Source: Pacificimonas sp036351775
GTDB lineage: Bacteria; Pseudomonadota; Alphaproteobacteria; Sphingomonadales; Sphingomonadaceae
Assembly (NCBI GenBank): GCA_036351775.1
Contig: JAZBPX010000007.1
Coordinates: forward strand, 1 to 12,876
Length of the DNA stretch: 12,876 nt
Reading direction: 5' to 3'
Shown here: piece by piece, positions 6,514 through 12,835 of the stretch
Numbering within the stretch: the stretch's first letter is position 1
Layout: each line of letters starts with the position of its first letter
Program-made: the position numbers and the translations under genes
The notes under the pieces: model-generated
Seen by the model: only the letters and a program-made list of their open reading frames with translations
Told to the model about the DNA's origin: nothing
Database searches by the model: none

Positions 6514-6735
6514 ATGACCGCCGAGAAAATTGCCTTGATCCTGATCGTTATTGTCGGCGGCGCGGCAGCCCTCGTTTATGGCGGACTGATCGTGTTGGGC
6601 GTAGTGCAGACCCTCCCCTTCGGATTGCCGGTACTGTTACTGCTAGCCGCGTTCATCTATCTTTGCTGGCGCGTTCTGAAGGAGCGTATCGAGGCCAAGC
6701 GCACCGACCGATATGATAACCAGATCCGCTACTGA
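6514..6735 (+). CDS. Small two-helix membrane protein
   Basis: This 73-residue protein is a probable inner-membrane protein of unknown function. It has a first hydrophobic helix at about 5-29, a short turn with Pro residues (LPFGLP, about 34-39), a second helix at about 38-53, and a basic then polar tail (WRVLKERIEAKRTDRYDNQ). The start at ATG 6514 is chosen by AGAGG at 6498-6502. A longer open frame in this register runs back across the opposite-strand isomerase gene and is not real. The stop is 13 bp before the YbjQ-family gene, so the two are probably cotranscribed. Its GC content (about 58% by hand count over most of the gene) is lower than that of neighbouring genes. Confidence 0.8.
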   Translation: MTAEKIALILIVIVGGAAALVYGGLIVLGVVQTLPFGLPVLLLLAAFIYLCWRVLKERIEAKRTDRYDNQIRY

Positions 6736-6748
6736 ATAGGGACCCATC

Positions 6749-7081
6749 ATGATCGTCGCGACCACAGAAACCCTGCCGAACCACGAGATTTCCGAAACGC
6801 TGGGCGTCGTCCGCGGCAATGTTATCCGCGCCAAGCATATCGGCAGCGACTTCGTGGCCGGGCTTCGCAAGATCGTTGGCGGGGAGCTGACCGAGTATAC
6901 TCAAATGATCGCTGAGGCGCGCGAACAGGCCTATGATCGGATGCTGGCCGAAGCAGACGCCCTCGGGGCCGATGCCGTAGTGTGCATGCGTTTCACGACA
7001 TCGACGGTCTCGCAGAATGCGGCCGAAGTGCTGGCGTTCGGAACCGCCGTTCGGCTGCGCCCCCGTCCTGCCTCGACTTGA
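6749..7081 (+). CDS. YbjQ family (UPF0145, 'heavy-metal-binding domain') protein
   Basis: This 110-residue single-domain cytosolic protein belongs to UPF0145/YbjQ. The pattern is clear: an N-terminal strand IVATTETLPNHEI, then LGVVRGNVIRAKHIGSDF (residues 18-35), GGELTEYTQMIAEAREQA (about 44-61), and LGADAVVCMRFTTSTV (about 73-88). Family members form multimers. The metal-binding label comes from domain databases and has little experimental support; only one Cys (in VVCMRF) and few His are present here. It is placed between a small membrane protein (13 bp upstream) and glutaminase (21 bp downstream), all on the plus strand. A GGGA precedes ATG 6749. Confidence 0.93.
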   Translation: MIVATTETLPNHEISETLGVVRGNVIRAKHIGSDFVAGLRKIVGGELTEYTQMIAEAREQAYDRMLAEADALGADAVVCMRFTTSTVSQNAAEVLAFGTAVRLRPRPAST

Positions 7082-7102
7082 TCGCCGAATGTCCTAACGC
7101 CC

Positions 7103-8026
7103 ATGGACCTGCAGCAACTTGTCGACGAGACCTGGAACGACCTGGCGGATGAGCGGGGGGCTGGGACGGTGGCGGACTATATCCCGGCGCTGGCGGCGGT
7201 CGATCCGCGCAAGTTCGGCATCGCGCTCGCCACGAAGGACGGGGCGGCGTACTGCGCGGGCGATTCGGCGGAGCCCTTCTCCATCCAGAGCATTTCGAAG
7301 GTGTTCGTGCTGTCGCAGGCGCTGGAACGGCACGGGTCGAAGCTGTGGGAGGTTGTCGGGCGCGAACCGTCGGGCGATCCGTTCAACTCCATCGTCCAGC
7401 TGGAGCGGGAGAAGGGCATCCCGCGCAACCCCTTCATCAATGCCGGCGCGATCGTGACGACCGACCGCTTCATCGACGACCGGCCGCCGGAGGATGCGGT
7501 GGACGAGCTGCTGGCGGCGCTGCGGCGGATGGCGCGGGACGAGAGCGTCGCCATCGACGAGGAGGTGGCGCATTCGGAAAGCCGCACGGGCGAACGCAAC
7601 CGCAGCCTTGCCTATTTCATGGCCGGGTTCGACCGGCTGATGAACCCGGTGGAATCGGTGCTGGGCGTCTATTTCCGGCAGTGTGCGCTGTCCATGAGCT
7701 GTCAGCAGCTGGCGGAGGCGGCGCTGTTCCTGGCCTTCGATGGCCGCGATCCGGTGACCGGGCAGATGATGTGTTCGGACGACCGCGCCCGGCGGATCAA
7801 CGCGCTGATGCTGACCTGCGGGCATTACGACAATTCGGGCGAGTTCGCGTTCGAGGTGGGCTTTTGCGGCAAGTCGGGCGTCGGCGGGGGGATACTCGCC
7901 GTGGTGCCTGACAAGGCGACGATCGCGGTGTGGTCTCCGGGGCTGAACAAGGAGGGCACGAGCCTGGTGGGGGCCAAGGCGCTGAAGGCGATTGCGGACC
8001 GGACGGGGTGGTCTGTGTTCGGATAG
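7103..8026 (+). CDS. glsA: Glutaminase A
   Basis: This enzyme hydrolyses glutamine to glutamate and ammonia in the cytosol. It belongs to the serine-dependent beta-lactamase-like glutaminase family, and its 307 residues match the usual length. The catalytic Ser63 and Lys66 lie in FSIQSISKVF (59-68). Further family blocks are GIPRNPFINAGAIV (near 110), SESRTGERNRSLAYFM (near 158), and the C-terminal GFCGKSGVGGGILAVVP (near 253). The start at ATG 7103 lacks a clear Shine-Dalgarno; it lies 21 bp after the YbjQ-family gene and may be coupled to it. An intrinsic terminator follows at 8047-8067. The product feeds glutamate, the substrate of the dehydrogenase 2.9 kb downstream, but the genes are not in one operon. 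Confidence 0.97.
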   Translation: MDLQQLVDETWNDLADERGAGTVADYIPALAAVDPRKFGIALATKDGAAYCAGDSAEPFSIQSISKVFVLSQALERHGSKLWEVVGREPSGDPFNSIVQLEREKGIPRNPFINAGAIVTTDRFIDDRPPEDAVDELLAALRRMARDESVAIDEEVAHSESRTGERNRSLAYFMAGFDRLMNPVESVLGVYFRQCALSMSCQQLAEAALFLAFDGRDPVTGQMMCSDDRARRINALMLTCGHYDNSGEFAFEVGFCGKSGVGGGILAVVPDKATIAVWSPGLNKEGTSLVGAKALKAIADRTGWSVFG

Positions 8027-8046
8027 GTTCGCGCGGCGCTGGCGGG

Positions 8047-8067
8047 AGAGCCTACTCGGGCTCTTTT
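8047..8067 (+). terminator. Rho-independent terminator of the glsA unit
   Basis: AGAGCC (8047-8052) and GGCTCT (8059-8064) form a perfect stem with a 6-base loop, and the right arm runs into TTTT (8064-8067). It starts 21 bases after the glsA stop codon. Confidence 0.65.
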
Positions 8068-8078
8068 CAGCGCAACGT

Positions 8079-8170
8079 CGTCATTGCGGCGAACGCCGGG
8101 ATCCACCTCGTTGGGGTTCGGGTCGGTATCGCTTTCGAGGAGATGGATCCCGGCGTTCGCCGGGATGACG
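8079..8170. repeat. Long inverted repeat, family 1 (25 of 27 bases paired)
   Basis: The arm at 8079-8105 (begins CGTCATTGCGGCGAACGCC) pairs with 8144-8170 (ends GTTCGCCGGGATGACG) at 25 of 27 positions, with a 38-base loop. The core GGCGAACGCCGGGATCCA is a motif I recall as dispersed many times in sphingomonad and related genomes. It lies between converging genes. It could be a non-autonomous palindromic element and may also work as a transcript-end hairpin. Confidence 0.8.
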
Positions 8171-8245
8171 GTTGGGGTGAGTTGGGGCTGCAAGCCCTGG
8201 CTAGGGGCAGGCCGGGTGCTGTTGCTGCGTCAAGGTCGGTGGGTG

Positions 8246-8327
8246 ACCCTTCGACAGGCTCAGGGTGAGCGGAAATTTGGGTTTTGCGGCGACAGAAAAA
8301 CCGCTCATCCTGAGCCTGTCGAAGGGT
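8246..8327. repeat. Long inverted repeat, family 2 (26 of 27 bases paired)
   Basis: The arm at 8246-8272 (begins ACCCTTCGACAGGCTCAGG) pairs with 8301-8327 (ends CCTGAGCCTGTCGAAGGGT) at 26 of 27 positions, with a 28-base loop. The single mismatch is a G-U pair in RNA. The core CCTTCGACAGGCTCAGG is, as I recall, another widely dispersed palindrome in alphaproteobacteria. It is unrelated in sequence to family 1, only 75 bases away. Confidence 0.82.
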
Positions 8328-8356
8328 GGGCGTGCGGGACGCTCGCAGGCCAGCCT

Positions 8357-9109
8357 TCAAATCTGGGTCATGCCGCCGTCGATGGTGTAGCGGCCGCCGT
8401 TCGAGAAGCTGGCGGCGTCGGAGAGGAGGAAGGCGGCCATTTCGGCCACTTCCTCGACCGTGCCGTAGCGCCCGAGCGGGATGCGGGTGGTCATCATTTC
8501 GCGCTCGAAACCCTCGCCCATGTCCTTTTCAAGGTCCGACATCATGCGGCTTTCAATGGGGCCGGGATGGATGCTGTTCACGCGCACGCCGAGCGGGCCG
8601 TATTCCGCCGCGGCCGTGCGGGTGAGGCCGACGACGGCGTGCTTCGAGGTGTTGTAGGCGACCATGCCGGGGCCGCCCTGTAGCCCCGCGACCGAGGACG
8701 TGTTCACCACCGAACCGCCGCCCGCGCCGAGCATGGCGGGGATGACGTGCTTCATGCCGAGGAAGACGCCGCGCACGTTGATCGCCTGTACGCGCTCGAA
8801 TTCTTCCAGTTCATATTCGTGGATGGGCTTCACATAACCCTCCACGCCGGCATTGTTGAAGAACAGGGTGGGCGTGCCGGCTTTCTCGATACATTCGCCG
8901 AGCATGCGGCCCCAGTCCGCCTCCTCCCGCACGTCGCCCTCCAGCTTGTGGTTGGTCTGGACAGCGGCGTCGAAGTCGGACCAGTCGGCGCCCGCGCGGT
9001 CGGCAGCGACGATGGTCGCCCCGCGCCCGGCGAGGACCTTCGCCGTAGCCGTGCCGATTTCCCCGGCGGCGCCGGTGATGAGTGCGATGCGGTTGTTGAA
9101 GTCGGTCAT
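8357..9109 (-). CDS. SDR family oxidoreductase, probably NAD-dependent
   Basis: This classical short-chain dehydrogenase/reductase has 250 residues, the normal family length, and an unassigned substrate. The cofactor motif TGAAGEIG is at 12-19, with Glu17 where Gly is more usual. Asp37 at the end of beta-2 (IVAADR) suggests NAD rather than NADP. NNAG is at 85-88, Asn111 in INVRG, catalytic Ser139, Tyr152 and Lys156 (YNTSK), and a PGPI block follows. The C-terminus (SNGGRYTIDGGMTQI) is typical. The start at ATG 9109 is preferred over longer in-frame forms reaching 9250, because those would cross the divergent antitoxin gene and its promoter and add a non-family sequence. No Shine-Dalgarno is seen before 9109, so translation may be leaderless or weak. 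Confidence 0.93.
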   Translation of the reverse strand: MTDFNNRIALITGAAGEIGTATAKVLAGRGATIVAADRAGADWSDFDAAVQTNHKLEGDVREEADWGRMLGECIEKAGTPTLFFNNAGVEGYVKPIHEYELEEFERVQAINVRGVFLGMKHVIPAMLGAGGGSVVNTSSVAGLQGGPGMVAYNTSKHAVVGLTRTAAAEYGPLGVRVNSIHPGPIESRMMSDLEKDMGEGFEREMMTTRIPLGRYGTVEEVAEMAAFLLSDAASFSNGGRYTIDGGMTQI

Positions 9110-9172
9110 GCGGGACTGGATACGCGAAACCGCTTCCCGCCGCGCCTGCCGCAAAAGAGGGCTGCCGTGCGA

Positions 9173-9201
9173 TTGCGAGGCCAGGCCCAATCGGATATAA
9201 T
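9173..9201 (+). promoter_or_regulatory. Sigma-70-type promoter of the toxin-antitoxin pair
   Basis: TTGCGA (9173-9178) and a perfect TATAAT (9196-9201) are separated by 17 bases, the optimal distance. This predicts a start near 9208, about 23 bases before the antitoxin ATG. It is the best consensus promoter in the window. Confidence 0.7.
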
Positions 9202-9212
9202 CAGGCCGATTG
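9188..9212. promoter_or_regulatory. Inverted repeat over the -10 box, putative antitoxin operator
   Basis: CAATCGG (9188-9194) and CCGATTG (9206-9212) are perfect inverted repeats separated by 11 bases that contain the TATAAT box. Ribbon-helix-helix antitoxins commonly repress their own promoters through such sites. Binding by this antitoxin is inferred from position. Confidence 0.55.
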
Positions 9213-9230
9213 CAGATGATTGGAATTGCC

Positions 9231-9497
9231 ATGGCTACGCGGGTCGTCACGTCTCACCTACCGGAAGAGCTCGCCGAGAAGCTCGACCATTATGCGGCGC
9301 GGCAGGACCGCTCGCGCGGATGGATCGTGCGGCGTGCCGTCAGTGACTGGATCGCCCGGGAGGAGGACCGGGACGCGATGACTCGGGAAGCGCTGGCAGA
9401 TGTGGCGGCCGGGCGCGTGGTCCCGCATGAAGAAGTCGTGGAATGGGCCCTGAGCCTCGGCACCGAAAATGAGTTGCCTCGCCCTCGCCCGAAATGA
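9231..9497 (+). CDS. Ribbon-helix-helix (CopG/ParD-like) antitoxin
   Basis: This DNA-binding antitoxin of 88 residues is predicted to neutralise the adjacent toxin and repress the operon. The N-terminal strand TRVVTSHLP and helices EELAEKLDHYAARQDRSRGWIVRRAVSDWI (in two parts, about 9-23 and 25-38) form the RHH fold that inserts a beta-ribbon in the DNA major groove. The C-terminal part DVAAGRVVPHEEVVEWALSL (about 57-76) is the usual toxin-binding region. The last residues, PRPRPK, are basic. ATG 9231 is preferred; an in-frame ATG at 9216 and a TTG at 9210 would add five and seven residues respectively without family support. Its TGA overlaps the toxin ATG (ATGA at 9494-9497), so translation is coupled. 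Confidence 0.88.
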   Translation: MATRVVTSHLPEELAEKLDHYAARQDRSRGWIVRRAVSDWIAREEDRDAMTREALADVAAGRVVPHEEVVEWALSLGTENELPRPRPK

Positions 9498-9772
9498 CGC
9501 CAATCACGTGGTCGAACGTGGCGCTGGACGACCTTGAACGGGTCGTTCGCTTTTTATTGTCAGCTGACGCAGAACTGGCCGGGCGCATTCGGGCAGAGCT
9601 CCTGAACGCCCCAGAGCGGCTTCAAGACTTCCCGCGCCTAGGGCCGCTTGTCGAAGGACATGAAGAAGACGGAGTCCGGCGGTTGGTCTTCGGTCGATAC
9701 GAAATTCGGTACGAAGTGACCGAAGAACGGGTCATCATCCTGCGCGTTTTTCACCAGCGCGAGGACCGGTAG
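9494..9772 (+). CDS. ParE/RelE superfamily toxin
   Basis: This toxin of 92 residues belongs to the RelE/ParE fold. The N-terminal ITWSNVALDDLERVVRFL (4-21) is the usual first strand and helix. LQDFPRLGPLVEG (about 43-55) and RRLVFGRYEIRYEV (about 62-75) are family blocks, and the tail VIILRVFHQREDR (80-92) is the typical ParE/RelE end. ParE poisons DNA gyrase and RelE cleaves mRNA on the ribosome; the sequence alone does not decide between them, but the overall pattern and RHH partner favour ParE. GC is about 59% by hand count, below the roughly 67% sampled in the nearby dehydrogenase gene, consistent with acquisition. The frame is intact. It ends six bases from the convergent asd gene. Confidence 0.88.
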   Translation: MTPITWSNVALDDLERVVRFLLSADAELAGRIRAELLNAPERLQDFPRLGPLVEGHEEDGVRRLVFGRYEIRYEVTEERVIILRVFHQREDR

Positions 9773-9778
9773 CCGCCC

Positions 9779-10801
9779 TTACCCCTTCTTGAGGCGTTCG
9801 CGGCCAAGGAGTTCGGCGATCTGGACGGCGTTCAGGGCGGCGCCTTTCCTGAGGTTGTCGCTGACGCACCAGAGGTTGAGGCCGTGCTTCACCGTCGGGT
9901 CTTTCCGGACGCGACTGATGTAGGTGGCATATTCGCCGACGCATTCGACGGGCGTGACGTAGCCGCCATCCTCCCGCTTATCGACGAGCATGATGCCGGG
10001 GGCCTCGCGGAGGATCCTGTGGGCCTCCTCGACGGAGAGCGGCTTTTTCAGCTCGACATTGATCGCCTCCGAATGGCCCACGAACACCGGCACGCGGACG
10101 CAGGTGACGGTGATGTCGATGTCGGGATCGAGGATCTTCGCGGTCTCGGCGACCATCTTCCACTCTTCCCTGGTGGAGCCGTCCTCCATGAACACATCGA
10201 TATGCGGGATGACGTTGAAGGCGATCTGCTTCGTGAAGTGCTCGGTTTCCTTCGGGTCGCCGACGAAGATGGCGCGGGTCTGCGTGAAGAGCTCGTCCAT
10301 TGCCGCCTTTCCGGCGCCGGAGACGGACTGGTAGGTCGAGACGACGACGCGCTTGATCTTCGCCGCGTCATGGAGCGGCTTCAGCGCCACGACCATCTGC
10401 GCGGTGGAGCAGTTGGGGTTGGCGATGATGTTCTTCTTCATCTGTGCAATCGCGCCGGGATTCACCTCCGGCACGATCAGCGGCACGTCTGGGTCCATGC
10501 GGTAGAGGGAGGAATTGTCGATGACGATGCAGCCCGCCGCCGCGGCCTTTGGCGCATAATCCTTTGCCGGGCCGGAACCGGCGGCGAACAGGGCGATGTC
10601 CCAGCCTGAGAAATCGAAGGTGTCGATGGCATGACACTTCAGCTCGCGGTCCGTATCGCCGAAATCGACCATGCGGCCCTGGCTGGCGCGGCTGGCAACG
10701 GCGGCGATGTCGTCGAGCGGAAACTCGCGCTCGGCGAGGATGGCCAGCATCTCCCGCCCGACATTCCCGGTCGCTCCGACGACGGCGACGCGATAGCCCA
10801 T
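9779..10801 (-). CDS. asd: Aspartate-semialdehyde dehydrogenase
   Basis: This cytosolic enzyme reduces aspartyl phosphate to aspartate semialdehyde with NADPH, a branch step for lysine, diaminopimelate, methionine and threonine. The 340-residue length is standard. The nucleotide motif VGATGNVG is at 8-15, the catalytic Cys131 in NPNCST, the segment YQSVSGAG at 157-164, and the base His243 in VPVFVGHSE. The C-terminal VSDNLRKGAALNAVQIAE is a family signature. ATG 10801 (MGYRVAVVGATG) is chosen because it starts right at the Rossmann strand; longer in-frame forms up to 11002 would cross the divergent dehydrogenase gene. It is an essential-type gene, convergent with a toxin gene six bases away. 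Confidence 0.97.
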   Translation of the reverse strand: MGYRVAVVGATGNVGREMLAILAEREFPLDDIAAVASRASQGRMVDFGDTDRELKCHAIDTFDFSGWDIALFAAGSGPAKDYAPKAAAAGCIVIDNSSLYRMDPDVPLIVPEVNPGAIAQMKKNIIANPNCSTAQMVVALKPLHDAAKIKRVVVSTYQSVSGAGKAAMDELFTQTRAIFVGDPKETEHFTKQIAFNVIPHIDVFMEDGSTREEWKMVAETAKILDPDIDITVTCVRVPVFVGHSEAINVELKKPLSVEEAHRILREAPGIMLVDKREDGGYVTPVECVGEYATYISRVRKDPTVKHGLNLWCVSDNLRKGAALNAVQIAELLGRERLKKG

Positions 10802-10838
10802 GATCCGGTCCACTTCTTTTTTGTCTTGTGCGGTGCAG

Positions 10839-10867
10839 CGCATAGGGCGCGCGCATTTGCCATGCAA
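10839..10867 (-). promoter_or_regulatory. Possible asd promoter
   Basis: On the minus strand, TTGCAT (10867-10862) and TATGCG (10844-10839) are separated by 17 bases, and the predicted start is about 30 bases before the asd ATG. Each hexamer matches the sigma-70 consensus at only three of six positions, so this is tentative. Confidence 0.3.
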
Positions 10868-10921
10868 CGCCCGAGGGGGCCGCCCGTTCGCTTGGAAACG
10901 AGAGAATGAGGATGGGTATCC

Positions 10922-12172
10922 ATGAGTGATGAACTGACCGCCGCCCGCAGCCGCATGCACCGCGCCGCCGACCATTTCCAGGTTGCGGACGAGCTGGTCC
11001 ACCGGCTGGACTATCCGTCCGAGACGCTGGCCGCCTCCATCCCGTTACGGTGCGACGACGGCACGCTGATGCAGCTGAAGGGCTGGCGGTGCCGGTACAA
11101 CAGCACGCTGGGCCCGACGAAGGGCGGCATTCGCTTTCATCCCAGTGTCAATACGGGCGAGGTGCAGACGCTGGCGTTCCTGATGACGCTGAAATGCAGC
11201 CTGATGGGCCTGCCCTTTGGCGGCGGCAAGGGCGGTGTGTGCGTCGATGCGAGCAGCCTGTCGACGATGGAAAAGGAGCGGCTGGCGCGCGGCTATGTGC
11301 GGGCCTTCATGCGTATCCTTGGCCCGGACCGCGATATCCCCGCCCCCGATGTCGCAACCGGCGAACCGGAGATGGCGTGGATGATCGATGAGTATAACAA
11401 TCTCGCCGGCGGCCTGCACCCGGCGGCCTTTACGGGAAAGCCGGTGGTGCTCGGCGGCGCGGAGGGGCGGACCGAGGCGACCGGGCGCGGCGCGCTGATC
11501 GCGCTGCAGGCGGTGCGGGAAAGGCTGGACCTGCCTGAGGGCGGGCTGACCATTGCGCTGCAGGGCCTGGGTAATGCGGGTATCTGGTTTGCGAAGGCGG
11601 CGGCGGGGGCCGGGCACAGGATCGTCGCGGCGTCCGACAGCTCGGGCATGGTACGGAATGCGGACGGGCTGGACGTGGACGCGCTGGCGGCGCTGAAGGC
11701 GGACGGCGGGCAGGTCACCGATTTCGGCGGCGGCGAGGATGCGGGCGAGGCGATCCTGTCGGCGGATTGCGACGTGCTGGCGCTGGCGGCGCTCGGCGGC
11801 GTGGTGACGGCGAACAATGCAGGCGACCTCGCTTGCAGGGCGGTGCTGGAGATCGCGAACATCCCGGTCCTGCCGGAAGCCGACGAGGCGCTGCGCGACG
11901 CCGGGATCGAGGTGGTGCCGGACATTCTCGCAAATGGCGGCGGCGTGACCGTCAGCCACGCCGAATGGGTGCAGAACCGGCAGGGCCTCGCCTGGTCCGG
12001 GGAGCGGGTGGCGGACTATCTGGAGGACCGGATGACAGCTGCGGCGAAGCTGACGCTGGCGGCCGCGAAGGACAAGGACATCGACATGCGAACCGCGGCC
12101 TACGGCGCGGCGATGCAGCGGATCTGCACGGCCATCAGCGCGGCGGGCACCGCGGAGGATTTCGCGCGGTGA
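10922..12172 (+). CDS. Glu/Leu/Phe/Val dehydrogenase family, probably glutamate dehydrogenase
   Basis: This amino-acid dehydrogenase of 416 residues, about the length of hexameric enzymes, interconverts glutamate and 2-oxoglutarate plus ammonia if the assignment holds. Lys67 (GPTKGG), Lys91 (LKCSL), Lys103 (GGGKGG) and Asp143 (APDV) align with Lys89, Lys113, Lys125 and Asp165 of the Clostridium symbiosum enzyme at a constant offset of 22. Lys67 binds the glutamate side-chain carboxylate, and leucine dehydrogenases lack it, so glutamate is the likely substrate. The coenzyme motif GLGNAG is at 215-220. The usual ANGPTTPEAD block reads ANIPVLPEAD, a departure. ATG 10922 follows GAGGAT. It is divergent from asd, with 120 bp between starts. 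Confidence 0.93.
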   Translation: MSDELTAARSRMHRAADHFQVADELVHRLDYPSETLAASIPLRCDDGTLMQLKGWRCRYNSTLGPTKGGIRFHPSVNTGEVQTLAFLMTLKCSLMGLPFGGGKGGVCVDASSLSTMEKERLARGYVRAFMRILGPDRDIPAPDVATGEPEMAWMIDEYNNLAGGLHPAAFTGKPVVLGGAEGRTEATGRGALIALQAVRERLDLPEGGLTIALQGLGNAGIWFAKAAAGAGHRIVAASDSSGMVRNADGLDVDALAALKADGGQVTDFGGGEDAGEAILSADCDVLALAALGGVVTANNAGDLACRAVLEIANIPVLPEADEALRDAGIEVVPDILANGGGVTVSHAEWVQNRQGLAWSGERVADYLEDRMTAAAKLTLAAAKDKDIDMRTAAYGAAMQRICTAISAAGTAEDFAR

Positions 12173-12229
12173 GCGGGGCGCTTCTTTTCCCTCTTGATCC
12201 GCGAAGCGTGAACCGGTCGAAGGGCGGTC

Positions 12230-12835
12230 ATGACTTTCGATCTGACGACATTTGCGATTTACGCGGTCCCGGCGCTGCTGGTGGGACTTGTGCTGGGATA
12301 TTTGCTGTTCAACGGCGGGCGGGCGCGCGCCGCGCTGCGGGAAGAGCTGGGCGAGAAGGTCGCCGCGCTGCGGGCGGCGGAGGAAAACCAGGCGAAGCTG
12401 GAGCAGCAGGTCGCCATGGAGCGCGACAAGGTGAAACCGCTCGCTGATGAAGTGGACCGGCTGAAGGCGATGAAGACGCGGGCGCCGGAGGCTGCCCCCG
12501 CCGGTGCCGCCGCGCCCACGCCGCGCGCCGAAGCGCCGCCTGCCAAGCCGCTGCCCGCCTTCCTGGACGAAAAGCCCGCCGACCCGGATGACCTGTCGCT
12601 GTTGAAAGGGGTCGGCCCGAAGCTGGAGGCGGCGCTGCATGACCTCGGCGTCTGGAAGTTCGCGCAGATTGCGGACTGGGACGAGAATGACCTGCGGGTC
12701 GTCGATTCCAAGGTCGGCGCGTTCAAGGGGCGCATCCAGCGCGACCAGGTGCAGGAACAGGCCAAGCTGCTCGCCGCCGGGCGCGTGACGGAATATGAGG
12801 CGCGCTTCGGCAAGATCGGGCCGGCGGGGAAGTGA
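12230..12835 (+). CDS. Membrane-anchored helix-hairpin-helix protein (COG3743-like)
   Basis: This 201-residue protein has unproven function. It shows an N-terminal membrane helix (about 8-27), a charged coiled-coil-like segment (about 31-81), an Ala/Pro-rich linker (about 83-115) and a C-terminal helix-hairpin-helix domain (about 120-190). That domain starts with LLKGVGPKLEAALHDLG and ends with FKGRIQRDQVQEQAKLLA. The domain resembles that called 'predicted 5' DNA nuclease, flap endonuclease-1-like' and also the C-terminal domain fused to some alphaproteobacterial NADH dehydrogenase chain E proteins. No nuclease residues are evident, so a DNA- or protein-binding role is as likely. It lies 57 bp after the dehydrogenase gene and overlaps the next gene by four bases. 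Confidence 0.85.
   Translation: MTFDLTTFAIYAVPALLVGLVLGYLLFNGGRARAALREELGEKVAALRAAEENQAKLEQQVAMERDKVKPLADEVDRLKAMKTRAPEAAPAGAAAPTPRAEAPPAKPLPAFLDEKPADPDDLSLLKGVGPKLEAALHDLGVWKFAQIADWDENDLRVVDSKVGAFKGRIQRDQVQEQAKLLAAGRVTEYEARFGKIGPAGK

Noticed and set aside
8084..8683. Open frames running through the inverted repeats at 8079-8327
   Set aside because: They are formed by the repeats themselves and then by the antisense of the SDR gene; no start signal or protein family is visible.
7103..12172. Glutaminase, asd and glutamate dehydrogenase as one nitrogen-metabolism cluster
   Set aside because: They lie in three separate transcription units on both strands with a toxin-antitoxin pair, repeats and an SDR between them; nearness is not enough.
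12179..12208. CGCTTC/GAAGCG inverted repeat after the dehydrogenase gene as a terminator
   Set aside because: A 6-bp stem with an 18-base loop and no following T-tract is too weak to call.
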